This document shows, piece after piece, positions 23,472-36,941 of a stretch of 64,000 nucleotides of DNA. Where the stretch lies: contig JAGMUV010000004.1 in the NCBI GenBank assembly GCA_020744425.1, forward strand, positions 2,356,001 through 2,420,000, given 5' to 3'. The stretch's first letter is position 1, and every line of letters starts with the position of its first letter. The position numbers and the translations under genes were made by a program. This stretch comes from Dactylonectria macrodidyma. Lineage: Eukaryota > Ascomycota > Sordariomycetes > Hypocreales > Nectriaceae. The notes beneath the pieces are model-generated. The model saw nothing but the letters and a program-made list of their open reading frames with translations. It was not told the origin of the DNA and ran no database searches.

Positions 23472-26400
23472 GGAGCTGGGAACAACGAGAGATCGGGATC
23501 GATCATGTACATTTGCAAATGAACCGAAGAGAATTGAATTCGAATCATTGAGATCAAACACACGTTACCACTTTTATCTCCGTGCACTGTTTTTACAGGA
23601 ACTTAACATACAGCAAGTCTTCGAAACTCGTCATTGATGGAACGGAGCGGTCAGGCTCAGCACCGCTCAAATAGTACTACCTTATACTAAGAGAAAGCTG
23701 CCGCTCCTATGCCAGCTGCCGAATCAAAGCAAGACTTACGATGCCCACGCTCTCATGCTTTCTGGGACATAGCGTAATAAGCAGCAACTTAGGCCAACCC
23801 ATAGGCGGTTCTAGCTAGGCAGTAAGCAATCAATCCACTAAGCGCAGTCTGATAAAGTTCAAGTTCAAGTATGGGTAGTGAACGTCGAGTGGTTTCTCGC
23901 TACCAAACACAAAGTGCGCGGGTTCTTTAACCAGGGCATGAGCATGAGCATGATGCATTGACCATTCGATTTCGATGCTGACACCTGACAAGGCCTGACA
24001 TAAGTTTTCGCAGATAGATGTACAACTCATGCAGCATGTATCATGTCAAGGAGAACGGGCCGCTTGTTCTCATGGTTCTAATGGCTAAAAACCATGCCAT
24101 TAGTTCAATAAATATATTGCGGAGCAAAACGGTCTAGCTTTAGGAGGCCATTGCTGAACTCAGCATTGACATGACTGGTGATCAACATGGCATACAGACA
24201 AAGGAGGATGGCGGTAACTAGCAACCAAACACTCTGCTGTTGAGCCACTCGAAGCATAGGAATCGACATCATGATTTTCAATAGAAGGGAGATTACTAAT
24301 TTGCTCCAAATGCTTCTATCATGTTGATGGTGATGGCTCACACTTGGGTTATCAACTACCCTATAGTTGTCACACTGGCGACCTGTTTTCACGCAGTGAA
24401 CACACGATCGGAGCCAAGCCGTCTCATTATTCAACAAAAGAAAACTGTCTCGGAGGAACTACTGGTCATCGAAGACACCCAGACGACACAAGTGAATATT
24501 TCTAAACGACTAAGAAGAGCAGACAAACACATGTTCCCATGTGCCAAGGGTTTCGGGGCCGCGGACAATGCAACCAGGCAGGCTCCCAATGCGGCCGATC
24601 TGTTTTCAAGTCGCACGACATAAATATGGAACGCCCGCTGTGTTACCGGACGATTTATGAGCGGAATCTGTACGAATAATGCTCTATGGTTACATTGGAG
24701 GCGTGCGGATTTGAGGCTGAGCGGGACGGTAGGCGGCTGCGCGCATTGGGCACCGGCAAATCACTTCACCAGGTGCCGCAGCTGAAGCACCTGATATCGT
24801 CGCAGCTGGTCACATTGTGCCCCGGCCTTGGGCTGAAACGCAGAGTACCTAGGTAACGAGGAATTTGGCTGGAACCGGAATGTTGGCTACGATGGGGAGA
24901 TACCGGATCGTCGCCAAGCGATTGTAACGATGTGGCTGGGAGCTTGTTCGAGGTGATGGAACTGGCTGGGATGTTATATTGACTCTCTGGCTTATCACGC
25001 GTCTATCGCTCAAGCAATTCCATTTGTTCCAGGCGCTGAGACACGTTGGACATTTTTACAGCAGAGCATCTTGCAACTATTTCGTCCTCCATTCCCTTCC
25101 GTGTTTGGGGAGTTTTTGACAGTTGCGCGCTTCTGCGCTTCGTGAAACGGGACCCTCTTCTCAAGTTTGACGTCGGGATGGCTAAAGCAGTTGGTTGGCT
25201 GGACGAGGTTCAGACGACACTCGGGGCACGGGCGGGGGCAAGCAAGGGAGTGAAGCAAAGAAAAAAACACATGAGAGACAGCCTGCGGACGAAATTGGGT
25301 TTCGAAACAGGCGGCTGTTTTTGTTTCGAGGGAGACGCAGCCATGTGCCAAGTGGTGGGTTTTGTTTCTGGAATTCAATGCAAACAACGCTGACTGGTGG
25401 CGTGTATCAACGACGATCATTGAGCAGCGAAGGAGGGCTCACTCTACTTCGCACCACCAGTGTGAAGGTATGTAGTGACGTATTACACACCCGCTGGAAC
25501 ATATGCAGGTCAAAGTGGAAGGTAATTGCAAATTTGGATGGATATGTTGTGTGAACTAGGCGTACATGGCAATTGCAGCACATCTATGTTTTCTGGAGTG
25601 ACAACGCAATGTCCGAGATTGACTTGACTGGGCAAGAGCCCCGAAGTCGAACGTCGTGCAAGGAGTCAGTGCATATGGCTGCCGAAGAGCCGTATTAGTT
25701 CTGTTGCGAAGTCGAATTTTTCCTAATTCCCCTCAGAACAGAAGGTGGCGAGACTTCGGAATCTAGTGTGATGAGAGGGTAAAAGGGGGGGTGGGGAGTC
25801 GCTGGGATTTTAGAGGAGACTAGCATCGTGCGGTGCTAGGATAGAGGGTTTAAGAAAACGTGTTTATGACGAGGGGAAGTTGAGCACTGTCAATAAAGCA
25901 GACCACTGGCAATCTGCAGGGCTGCGTGGATGAGCTTGGAGCTCGTCGAAGGATGCCAGCTCCAGCCACGACTACTGCGTTCATCGCGCATCGCAACGTG
26001 GACGAAGGAGAATACTATGTCTAGTCTGGGATGTGTTGACCAAGATCGGTGAAACTGCGAGGTTCGGATGATTGGTGATGTGTAATGGAGGGAAAATATG
26101 CCTTAGACGACGGTTGCTGCACGAGGCGCCCTTCTTCGCTGGCTTCTGGGCACATCGACCCCGGCCCGGCCGCTACGGCCCTGGACCACACCAGTCAGGT
26201 CGATAGACGAGCGATGCAAGTATGCGGGGATGCCCAGCCTCGAATAGACAACTCAATTGACTGATCGACTGCGTACGATATGGGTAGCCCTGGGCGTTGT
26301 CTCGCTTGGCCACGGCTCCCTTTTGCCGGTGGCTCGGTCTGGACTCAATGGGATGCCGGGTGCCCCGGACCGCGGAGGGTAAGCGGGCGGGCTTTGAGAG

Positions 26401-29400
26401 GCGGAAGGCCTTCACGTTACGGAGCATGGCAGAGGAGAGTGGCATCGCGAGGTGGCACAACCTAACCCTGCGTTGCATTGCTGTGGTAGGATACAGGCAG
26501 CACGTCGGGAATGAAGGGGCGATGGAAGGGACATGGGACCACGAGGCAATGGCACGGTGCTCGAGCTGGGCAAAGCGAAAGAAACATCCTTCGTAAAGGA
26601 ATCGAAGCCACAGCGAACCGCCAAAGACGCCAAGCTTCAGGGCGATGAATTACGAGATGGCTGAGCTCTAGTCTTTGATCCTCTTTGAGAACATTTCCAA
26701 GACTCTATTTGGTGGGCTAGTGGTGACCACACATCTCACAATACGAACGTTTAGCGTCAAAAGCTGAGGAGGGTGTGCATCCACAATAGGCCTCTCCATT
26801 TGTTGGTCGAACAAAAGGGAACAAAGGGCAAGGGGAGCGTTGAGGAAGAATCATCAGGTCATGTTGTTTGTTGGGCAAAAGAGCGAAAAAAAGCACAGCA
26901 GCTGCAAGTGCCTCGTGTTCTTGCATGCGCAGGGAAACACGAATGCAGAGGCGAGAACATGCACCCACAGCACACGGCGAAGTGCCGGGTTGGGGTCGTG
27001 ACCACGCTGCTGGGTTGCAGAAAAGCTGTCTTTCTGCGACACGCCGGTGCATGGGGCTTCAAGCTAGGCTTGTCGGTCAGGTACCCGACGGGGAGAGCGA
27101 GAGAGAGGATGAGGGTCCTGACGGACATTGGCACTTATACACTGGCCTTGTTAAATCTGGGGCTGAAGGTTGGTCGATGGCCCCAACAGCACGCCAAGTC
27201 TTCAGCAATATCCAGGTCCATGCCAATCTGCGACTCGCTCTCGTCTCTTTTGAGCTAAACAAGATGGCAAACCCTCACGGTCAAACTTGCCTGCTCATGG
27301 TGCATGACGGAGAGGTACATGGCCGTCTGCGCGGGAGATGAGGAGGACAGCAACCGCGGCTTTTAGGGCCGTTTCAGACAGATGGAGGGCCCTAGTTTAA
27401 GTCAGGGGGGCCAGTTTTTCGCTCTTCCGCTTAAGGTCGGGGCACACCCCAGTAAAGCCCGCTCACTGGCTGTGGTGGCAGCAATGCGGCTCCCCACCAA
27501 AGGAGCATCGCCAGGAGGAGCTTGTTTAGTGGACCCAGCGCCAGCATTAGCGCCTACGATTCGCTGGACGTGATCCCACAAGGGTGGACTAGGATCCCGT
27601 CGCCTGCGTGCATCGGTTGCAGCCACACTTGGCCAGCAGGGTACGGAGCAGGGTACCTAGCAGGGTCGGTGTTGGTACCTGTATTAGTGGTCTCTGCGTC
27701 TCAACACAGATGAGATCAATGCGTGGCATATCTTGTCGAGGACTTGGATAGTCGGTCAGCTGCCTTGGCTGAAGAGCAATGTGCCTGGCCGGATGTTGGT
27801 CGCTGGTGGCAGTTTCTGTAACAGCCCTACTGCTCGCCGAGAGCCCATGCCGTCGAGAGTAGAGTGTGTTTGCTCGTCAGCATCCAACCGTTCGTATGGC
27901 AAATCCTGCTTCTCTTGCGTCGTGCGACTCGGCACAGGTCCCTGGGACAGCTGACTGACAACCCGGAACACGGGGGAGGGTCAGCAACGAGATTGAGGCT
28001 TTGCGGATGGTGGGAGACCAAAGACCCCTCCCGGCACTTCGGTCTCGAGTGGATGCTAATGTCGAGGGGCCTGCCTTTCGAAGCTTGGCTTGTTGTTTGG
28101 TAAGAAACGGCGTCCAGACGGCTTCCACCAAATGTAAAGAACTAGATAGGCAGTTGACCACCATGTATTCGCACAGCCATACCCTATTCCCCATCAAGAT
28201 CACCAACGACCAGGGATGATATCGAGGAATACGAATAGGCGGGGACTTTGGAGTGGCTTTCCCGAAAGTCAGCATCGAGAAGATCAGCCACAAGCTAGCT
28301 CACGGAGGTGCATATGACGGGCCGGGCTGACTCGACCCCCCCGACTCGGATCGCTAGGAGCCGATCGGGGTGTGTTGTCTGCCCGGAGATGAGTGCAGTT
28401 CGAAGTAGAGTAACCTTATTATTGCGGCATGAGTTGAGGCGATGGGGCTCATTGCAAAAAGAGAGCTGAGAGCTTGATGCTGCCCGTGAGGCGGCCGCTT
28501 CGGATGCAGTTGGAGATTGATGTGGACTGACGGCAATATGAGAGACCAAAAAAACAACAACAGAACGAAAGGCGATCAAACGGCTAACCGAACCCAGCAG
28601 AGCCTTGCAATCAGAGCCAACACGGCTGGCAGATGAGATATTAATTACGTAGATGAGCGAGGCCAGGCACTAGTAGGCGCGTTGATTGCCTCATCCCGCT
28701 TCTGTTTGAGGTTTGATGTGCAGCATGGGCCTCGAGACGTCGACTGGTCCGATATGCTGAACCTTGCTTGCCGCGCTTGCAGGGCAGAACAAGCACACGC
28801 AACCGCATGCGCGCCCGTATACGTAATTAAGCAAGACCCTGTTTGTGGTTGTTGTGACCACAAGATTTGAGATTTTGTCGTAGCGGATGGGAACAAGAGG
28901 AGACGAGCTTCGCCAGTGTGCTGTGCGACGACATGAGAACAGCGTGAACGTTGGCAGCCGCCATTCGCGCCACCCACCGTAAGCCCGGCGGCCCTCGGGG
29001 CGCTGAATGACTTTGGGCAGTAATCAACAATCAGCCTAAGCACAGTAATATGCCGTGTAAGAAGTCCCGGGATTTGGTAAGCGATCGCTGGTGCGGCACC
29101 AGTTGGTTTCCTGGGGTGGTATGAAGCAGGTCGATTGCTCGAGCGCCGCCATGGCGATGTGCTCGGGGGTTCCTTAGCGCTGGGGTCGCTGGGGCTTCTT
29201 GCAGTGGTGGTGCAAGCAAATTCCATGAAGGGGTCCAGGGGGATTCTAAAAGTCCCGGGGGCACTATTATGACAATGGAAGGGTCGGTGGAAGGGACAGT
29301 GCAGGGGGACAGTGGATAGGAAGAGTGAAGGCGAGCCAGGGATCTGGGGTTGGCTCGCAAGCTGGTACCTTCGTGATCATAGTGGTGGACGTGCCCCTGC

Positions 29401-30479
29401 CGAGGGCCCGACAGCTGATCCGACAGCTGCCGGCTGGCTGGCGAGATGCACTGCAGCAACCCGTTACAGCGCGCCCGGGGAGGAGCATGGGCGCCTGTGA
29501 GAGCAAGCCAGCGTGACAACGAACACTTGGTGCGAGGTACCCCGTGCCGTACCGCACCAGCCACAGCCACAGCGGGTGCCTCGGGCGCCTGGGGTCGATC
29601 CCTAGCTGGCGTGCCTGGTACCTTGCAGCATGCCGCCTGGGATGGTGTCGCCGCCCCAGTTTATCGCCAGGGCGCCGGCTCGTTCGATTGGGCGTGCTGC
29701 CAGAGCGCTCCCGGTTTCTCAGCTTGGCGTGCGCGCCCCAAACAAGCCTCATCTCCTCCCTGGGCTGTCTCTCCCTGGAGTGTTCTTCCCCTACTGGACC
29801 TCTTGATCCTCCTCATGACGGGCATCATCATTGTTCAACGACAGCAGTATCCACACGCCTACCCTGCCTCGCATCTACACCTCCTCCACACCCCCTGGCC
29901 GCTGCCGCCAGCGAACAAGTGTTGGAAAGATGTGGGCCACCATCGCCCCCTGGATCCCCCTTGTCCAATCATCTGGGGTCCTAGGACCTGCCCAGTGGCC
30001 AGGCCGTGCTGCGAGGTCTGTGGCAGCTGCGACCGCTCTTGACACTTGCCATTCCTTTTTAACGTCGCTGTTGCCCCGGCCCATCTCCAGCTTCTCCCTC
30101 TCCTCCTCACCCCAAAGAGTCTCTGTCGACCGCTAGTCAGGCCCGACCTTCCTTCTTTCTGCCATTCCTTTGTTGCGTGTCCATAGCACCGCAGTCCATT
30201 CCTTTACCCCACACTCCAACTCGCCGCTGGTCGAACCGCTCAAATACTCGTTGACTCCGTTCCCTCTTCAGGTCCCACCTCGATCAACTTCACTCAGACC
30301 TTAGTCCTCGACTTATTTCGGTTTCTTCCTGTCACTCCTTGTCTTTCGAGACGTACCTTCATTCCCAAACATCGACCAGGAATCCTAGACGGATCCCATC
30401 AGCAGTGCTGTCCAACCATCCAGACCGGCTCTGAAACCGACCGACAGCTCTATCACCACCAACTTCCTCAAACTTCAAG
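23472..30479. other. 7-kb gene-poor interval
   Basis: No supportable gene from the NDUFA8 stop to the probable leader of the CAP protein gene. Open frames of 100-200 codons occur near 24.1, 25.0, 26.8, 28.7 and 29.5 kb, but they overlap on opposite strands, lack introns with good signals and have no family motif. From about 29.7 kb the sequence becomes pyrimidine-rich (runs of CT with few purines, especially 30061-30360), as in long fungal leaders. Three AGCAGGGT copies at 12-bp spacing occur at about 27634-27667. This could be a long regulatory region, an untranslated transcript, or decayed DNA. Confidence 0.4.
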
Positions 30480-30929
30480 GTACGTATCAATGCGCTTTCT
30501 GCGTGGCTTTGAATCCGGTTTCCTGTGCTTGGCAAACCATCCAATCCATTCACTACCCGAATATTTCTTTGCCCTTTCGCGTCGATATCACAAACCCCGC
30601 CTTTGTCACTTCAAAGATCTGGCATCACTCAACACTGAGCACAATGGCATCGACGACAAAAGCACCCAACGCACCATTATGGACTAGCATATCGGGGAGA
30701 CGGGAGATATATCCTGACAGTTTTGGGCTCCGAAATGTCTCGACTTGTCAGACATCAGACAACTGTGATTCTCCGCAATGTCAACATTCCACCAGCTGGT
30801 CACCAAGTTTCCTATCGCATCGCCCCAGAAACCAAGACATTATGCCAAGCGGCATTGAATCATCGCTTCACTCGAATACAGCCACACTCGTGCGCGCTCT
30901 GCTGCCTTCAAATAGCTAACCGCCCCCAG
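30480..30929 (+). other. Probable 5'UTR intron of the CAP/PR-1-like gene
   Basis: A strong donor (AAG|GTACGT) at 30480 and a strong branch and acceptor (GCTAAC, then CGCCCCCAG) ending at 30929 define a 450-nt intron that ends 37 bp before the start codon. If retained, the leader would contain several upstream ATGs, so splicing would decide translation. Inferred from splice signals only. Confidence 0.5.
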
Positions 30930-30966
30930 AACTCCATTTTCGTCTTTCGACCACACATCAAGCAAA

Positions 30967-32025
30967 ATGAAGGCTTCCATGTTCCTCGCCGGCGCCAGCG
31001 CCATCCTGGCTTCTGCTGGTCCCATCAACAAGCGTGCTATGGAGACCAAGTGGGTCTACGAGGTCGTCACCGAGACCGTTACTGTCGACGCCCCGGTCCA
31101 GGCCCAGGCCACCGAGGTCGTTTACCAGGCGGTTGAGTCCTCCACAACCACCAAGAAGACCCGCAAGCACAAGCCCAAGACTACTTCTGTCCCTGCCGTC
31201 GTGTACACTACCGTCGTTGTGCCCGCCGCTCCCGAGACCACTTCCACTTCTGAAGTTGCCCAGGCCGCCGTTACCACCGTCTGGGTTGACTCGTACGATG
31301 AGGCTACCACTTCATCCTCGACTAAGAAGACCTCTACCAAGACCACCGAGGCCGCTGCTGTGAAGACTAGCGCCGCCTCTGATGCTACCCTCAACCTGTC
31401 TCTCGATGAGGAGTACCAGACCGTTATGCTCAACTATCACAACATCCACCGTGCCAATCACTCTGTTGACGCTCTTGTGTGGGACGCTACCTATGCCAGC
31501 TACGCTCAGACCATTGCCAACACCTGCGTGTTCGCCCACGACATGTAAGTTGACTAATACTCTATTTGATGGTGCCAAGACTAACCCATTTTTACAGGGA
31601 CCAAGGCACCGCCGACTACGGTCAGAACATTGCCTCCTGGGGCTCCACTGGTGACATCTCCGACCTTCAGAACAAGTGCGGTGCTCAGTCTGTCACCAAC
31701 CAGTGGTACAACAGCGAGATGGACAACTGGTCCTACTACGGCCAGGAGAACCCCCCTGCCAGCCTTGACCTTGACCTCTACGGTCACTTCACCCAGGTTG
31801 TCTGGAAGGACACTACCAAGCTGGGATGCGCTACCGCTCTTTGCGCCGCTGGCACGATGTACGACTTCGAGGCCTGGTACACTGTCTGCAACTATAACCC
31901 CCAGGGTAAGTCCTTTCCATTGAACGCAATAAATAGATGATGGGCTAACAACTTCAGGCAACTACGGTGGCGAGTATGGCGAGAACGTTCTTGAGCCCCT
32001 CGGTGAGAAGATGGTTACCGTCTAA
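30967..32025 (+). CDS. Secreted CAP/SCP/PR-1-like protein (PRY type)
   Basis: 317-residue secreted protein from exons 30967-31544, 31598-31905 and 31958-32025. A signal peptide (MKASMFLAGASAILASAG) is followed by a Lys-Arg pair (INKR) that fits Kex2 processing. A Thr/Ser/Val-rich linker (about residues 40-135) is likely O-glycosylated. The CAP domain has HNIHRANHSVDALVWDATYA, the CAP1 signature GHFTQVVWKDT and the CAP2 signature YTVCNYNPQGN; the last crosses the second intron, which confirms it. Conserved cysteines for the fold are present. Yeast PRY relatives bind and export sterols and fatty acids, and PR-1-like proteins of plant-associated fungi can be virulence-related; which applies here is unknown. 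Third positions are strongly C-rich, suggesting high expression. Confidence 0.93.
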
Positions 32026-33403
32026 ACAAAGGCTCACTTGGCCCTTCTCCCTTGAGCGGAATAAGCACGGTCCCCAATTCGAGACTGCGTACCAGCTTCG
32101 TGATTGTGGTGACCGTGGGATATCCTTTTGGTTGGGCACGGCGCTCGCAGTCATTGCTGGTGCAGCAGTCTCGGCCAAGAGTCCGCAATCAAGGCGCACC
32201 CTTCGATTTCGATTCTCATCTGTACGTTATGCAACGTCGTACTTAACGATCTTTTTCTCAAACATGGGCCACTTGGTCACTTTCTCATGGTCTTGTCTCC
32301 AATTACTTGCCTGGCGTCTTTTGATGATGCATCGGATGGATCTGGCGCGTATGGAACGGTAGGGGGATAAGAAAAAACATCTGCTGGTCTTTTTTGCATG
32401 CATAGCACGCATTCGTTTCGTTGCTTGGCCTTAGGGTGATTATCGCGTGGACCTGGGTGAAGCTTCCTAGAGTAACGCCCGGCGAGTGAGACACTCTAGG
32501 ACTTAGGCCTGACTTGGGGTTCAAACAAAGGGGGTGTTAGTTATTTACTCACGGAGTAACACGTCGATAGCATTGAATTGCAAGTTGTCGCCACAAAAAT
32601 CATAGGTCCGTCTGGTGAATGTTGTCTCCTAAAGTGGTTTCATGTTAAGTGTCCTGCCCTGGTGTCGAGGTGATTGGGGACACATTAGTTGGGTTGCATC
32701 TATAGGTCACAAGAAACCGGTTGATTGCATTTGAGGAGCACTACGCTTGTGGTTATGTATACTAGCCGAGATGCTTCCATGACGAGCTCATCATGAAGAG
32801 GCAGCACTGAGTGAGTCTTGATGGTCATGATCCACAGAGGGTGAGATTGTTGACTGAGCGTGGCCAGGATATGTCCTGGACGGTCTGGACCCAAGTTCCA
32901 ACATGTCTCTCCCAGACAAGGCTTCCCCCGCGTTACGTTGCATCAGGCTCCAGCACCGCTCTGATGCACGAGCCGAGTCCTTCGTCCTTCCCCATGTGGT
33001 GGTGATGCACTTGGGTTACACGCACAACGTGACCCGGCGCATTTACCCCACCTTCAACGTCCCGATTTGAGCCGTCCGCCCGCGACCTGGGGAATGCTTG
33101 AGTAGATCCGGGGTAAAGTATCTAATCAACATTAGCTTGGTCTTTTGATTGAGACAGTAGAGTTGCTGTCTTTTATGGACTGGGTGTCGTTGGGGATTCA
33201 TACGCGGTTAATCCTGCGATTGTTGCACTTGACCGTTGACTCTGAGTATCATACTTGTGGCTCGCAACGAAGCGAACCCTACTTGTGCTCGGGCAGCTTG
33301 TTGCATCAGCCTAGCATCATCATCATCACTCCGCATCACGCCGGTCTGGATTTAGCCCGTCACACCCCAACTCTCTTTAACTCCAACTCTCGTCATTGCA
33401 ACG
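32026..33403. other. Intergenic, CAP gene 3' side and amine oxidase promoter
   Basis: About 1.4 kb with no supported gene; contains the CAP 3'UTR and the copper amine oxidase upstream region. Short frames only. Confidence 0.5.
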
Positions 33404-35751
33404 ATGGAAGTGTCGACAACGGCCGCTATGCCGCACCCTCTGGCCCAGCTCTCGCGCGACGAGTTCATCAAGGCTCGCGACATCGTCGTCCGGCTGCACG
33501 GCCCGGAGACATCACTCCTCTTCCGGTCTATCTACCTCCAAGAGCCGAAGAGGGAAGACTTCGCCCCGTTTCTGGAGCTGGAACATAAGGGTGCCCTGTC
33601 GGAGACGACAAAGCGGCCTCCACGGCAGGCGTTGGTTGAGTATGACTTGATTACGGGCAGTGGACACAGGTACACGCGCACTATTGTTGATGTAGTCTCC
33701 GGGGACGTGGTGTTGAATGAGTCTGCGCAGCAAGGCCTGCAGCCGTACTTCACCGTGTAAGCCAGCCACTTGAGCAGCATCATGTTCCGCCCATGACTGA
33801 CGCAGAGGCCCAGCGGCGAAATGAGCGCCTTACAAGACATTTGCCTTGAATCTGACCTCTTCAAGGAAGCAATGGCAGATTTCGTCCTTCCGGAGGGCTT
33901 CGAGGTGACCATTGACCCGTGGCCATACGGCGGGCCGGATCGTACATCAGACGGCGATGGGGACGTACCAAGGTACATGCAGGGCCTTGTGTTTGCGATG
34001 GACACATCCAAGAACAATCCGGACTCCAATCACTATGCTTATCCAATACCAATCATACCAGTCATGGATGTGACGACAAGCCAAATTATTCGGGTTGATC
34101 GGCTCCCGAGGGGAGGGGCGGGAGATGATAGCCACGGATTTGAGCAGAGGGATGTGCCGAGGGAACTTTTCAAGGACAACAAACCAGCGGAATACGCACC
34201 AGAACTTATTGAAGGACCTGTGCGAACTGATCTAAAGCCGCTCGACGTTGTCCAGCCGGAGGGAGCCTCCTTCACTGTCCATCCGGATGGCCTCGTAGAA
34301 TGGCAGAAATGGCGCTTTCGTCTCGGCTTCACTCCTCGCGAAGGCGCAGTGCTTCACGATGTCTGCTACGACAACCGGTCCATCCTATATCGTTTGAGCT
34401 ACAGCGAGGTGACTGTGCCTTACGGCGACCCGCGTCCACCGTTCCACCGAAAGCAGGCGTTCGACTTTGGGGACGGAGGCATGGGCAGAGCCGCGAACAG
34501 CCTAGAGCTGGGATGCGACTGTTTAGGCGCCATCCACTACGTCGACTCGTATCTTGCGGCCGCCGATGGATCTCCCACGCCGGCCAAGTCTGTGATTTGC
34601 CTCCACGAGCAGGACAACGGGATCCTCTGGAAGCACACCAACTTTCGCACTGGCGGGGCGGTGGTGGTCCGCTCGAGGGAGCTGGTAGTGCAGTTTATCG
34701 TTACGCTCGCAAACTACGACTATATCTTTGCGTACAAGCTAGATCTCGCCGGGGGCATTGACGTCGAGACGCGGGCCACGGGCATCGTGAGCGTGGTGGG
34801 CATCGAGGAGGGCAAGCGGAGCGCCCATGGGACGGTTGTGTCTCCCGGCGTGCTTGCGCAAAACCACCAACACATCTTTGCCGTGCGCATCGATCCGGCC
34901 ATGGATTCGTACGCGAGCAGAGATACGCAGGTGGTCGTGGAGGAGAGTGTGGGCACCAACATGCATCCAGTGTCGAACCCGACGGGCACTCACTTCGAGA
35001 TGAAGCGGCAGACGGTGCACAAGGCGACGTGGATCGACGCAAAGCCGCAGACCAACCGAGCCATCAAGCTGGAGCACGCGACCAGGACGAACGAGATATC
35101 CGGCCGCAATGTCGGATACCGGCTCGTGCCGCCAGCATCGCAGACGCTCCTTGCCCACGAACGGAGCGCCGCGTTTGCCCGGGCCCGGTTCGCGCAGCAC
35201 CAGCTGTGGGTGACGGGCTACCGGGACGGCGAGTTGTGGGCTGCTGGCGAGTTCACCAACCAGAGCCGAGCCGAGAAGGGCGGCGTCGAGGACATGGTGA
35301 AGCGCGGCGACTGGTTCACTGATGGCGGACGAGTCCGCAACGGATCGTTGCCGGGCGATGTAGATGCCCTCGATGCGGCTCAGCAGAGTGGCGTCGCGAG
35401 GAGGAGCAGTCCGGTTGTCTGGGCCGTGTTTGGGTTCACCCATTTCCCTCGCGTCGAAGACTGGCCGGTGATGTGAGTATTCGATATCCCGATTACCCCC
35501 TTTTCCCCTCTCATCTCGCAACAACTGACCACGTTCGAAGGCCGGTTGAGACCCGGCAGCTTCAACTCCGTCCCGTCGACTTCTTCACGGCCAACCCTGC
35601 TCTTGACGTCCCTTCGACAAAGAACACAGCAAGTGTACTGCTCTCGTGCTGCGGCAACGCTGATTCGGAGGAGAAGCCGTCAGTGCAGGACGATCCGGCG
35701 AGTCATTGGCAAGGAAGCGGACCTAACATTGACACGCCAATGGAAGGTTGA
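33404..35751 (+). CDS. Copper amine oxidase (topaquinone enzyme)
   Basis: Oxidatively deaminates primary amines to aldehydes, releasing H2O2 and ammonia. Exons are 33404-33756, 33808-35472 and 35541-35751, 742 residues. The topaquinone precursor tyrosine lies in LANYDYIF (about Y420). The copper-binding HxH pair is in AQNHQHIFAVRIDP (about 471), and the third His is in FGFTHFPRVEDWPVMPVE, which spans the last intron. The catalytic-base region is GAVLHDVCYDNRSILYRLSY near 300. N-terminal N2/N3 domains start at HPLAQLSRDEFIKARDIV. The first acceptor is ambiguous (CGCAGAG): only cutting after the second AG keeps frame. No signal peptide is seen, so a peroxisomal or cytosolic enzyme is likely. 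In fungi such enzymes let amines serve as nitrogen source. Confidence 0.93.
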
Positions 35752-35968
35752 GGGCGGATCTAAGTATTAAATCGGCGAAAGTGTTGGTGACACGGTGACA
35801 TGGCAGCGGCGGTTGAAACATACGAGTGCTGGTCGTCGAACACGTCTACATGTAAGGCTCATCTCAACTGAAGGGGGACAGACATTGTTTCATGGATGGA
35901 ACAATTAGGCACAGAGTCACTGTGGCCGCGCATATGGTTTACCACGTTTATGTTGTTTCCTTTTGGAT
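35752..35968. other. Convergent 3' region, amine oxidase / QPRTase
   Basis: About 215 bp between two converging stop codons; no gene. Confidence 0.5.
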
Positions 35969-36941
35969 CTAGTGCTCGATCTTGAGGGAAAAGTCTACGT
36001 GCGGTACCCCCTGATGGATTGAACTCGTCGAGATAATGTCCACATCTACAAAGCACTGTTAGCTGTCCAGAACCAATCCAGGGGAGGAGATGGCGTTTGC
36101 CCGAGGGTTGATAAAACTTACCATTGCACACATACGGCTCCACGTTGTCCGGTCTGAGTCCTCCTGATACTTCGAGGAGGAAGTGTCGCTTGCCCTGCCA
36201 TCTCTCCTTGAGGCTACGCGCTGCAATCTTGACGCCGTCGCCTGTGAAGTTGTCCAGCATGACGACGTCGGCACCGGCCTCGATGGCCTCGTCGGCCTCA
36301 GACTCGCTCTGCACCTCGACCTCGATCTTGACGCTGAAGCCGGCGACCGACTTGGCAGCCTTGACGGCGTCGGTGATGCTGCCGCGGCTCCACACGTGGT
36401 TGTCCTTGAGCATGACCATGGAGCTCAGGTCCATGCGGTGGGCGTCGGCACCGCCGACCAGCATGCCGTACTTCTCGACGAGACGGAAGCCAGGCGTCGT
36501 CTTGCGTGTGCCGGCGAGGATTCCCTTATAACCCGCGGCGCGGACGCGCGAGACGAGGTCGCGGCTGCAGCTGGCGATGCCGGAGCAGCGGGCGAGGGTG
36601 TTGAGGGCAACGCGCTCGCCGAGGAGGATGCCGCGGACGGGGCCTCGCACGGTAGCGACGCGCATCTTGCCGCCGTTGGCCGCCAGGTCTAGCTCAGTGC
36701 CCTCCTCAGCATGCCACTCGACGGTGCAGCCGCACTGGGTAAAGACCTCGTCGAAGAAGGGCCGGCCGGCGATGACGCCCGCCGACTTGCCCCAGAGCGT
36801 GGCCACGCGATCCCCCGAGCCGACGACGAACCCGGCGTAGTCCATCGATGGTGTGTCTTCGGCGAGCCAGCCGGTGACGGACTTCTTCCATGAGGGGGGG
36901 AGGAGGTCGCCGAGGCGGCCTTGGTGAGCTGGAGCGGCCAT
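35969..36941 (-). CDS. BNA6: Nicotinate-nucleotide pyrophosphorylase (carboxylating); quinolinate phosphoribosyltransferase
   Basis: Converts quinolinate and PRPP to nicotinate mononucleotide in de novo NAD synthesis from tryptophan. Exons on the minus strand are 36941-36122 and 36045-35969, 298 residues. Diagnostic stretches include [32 protein letters not shown] (PRPP and substrate-binding lysine/arginine), [28 protein letters not shown] and DVVMLDNF. The C-terminal [20 protein letters not shown], completed across the intron, is the expected family end. Length equals the usual roughly 290-300 residues. The ATG at 36941 ([19 protein letters not shown]) is preferred over an in-frame one at 37022, since family members start just before the LLPP motif. 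Confidence 0.95.

Noticed and set aside
24105..24437. Frame containing CVHCVKTGRQCD, reminiscent of a Zn2Cys6 cluster
   Set aside because: Only three cysteines, no continuation of the zinc cluster, followed by unrelated hydrophobic sequence.
29031..30042. Overlapping 160-198-codon frames on both strands upstream of the CAP gene
   Set aside because: Mutually overlapping in several frames with low-complexity composition; better explained as GC-rich promoter or leader.
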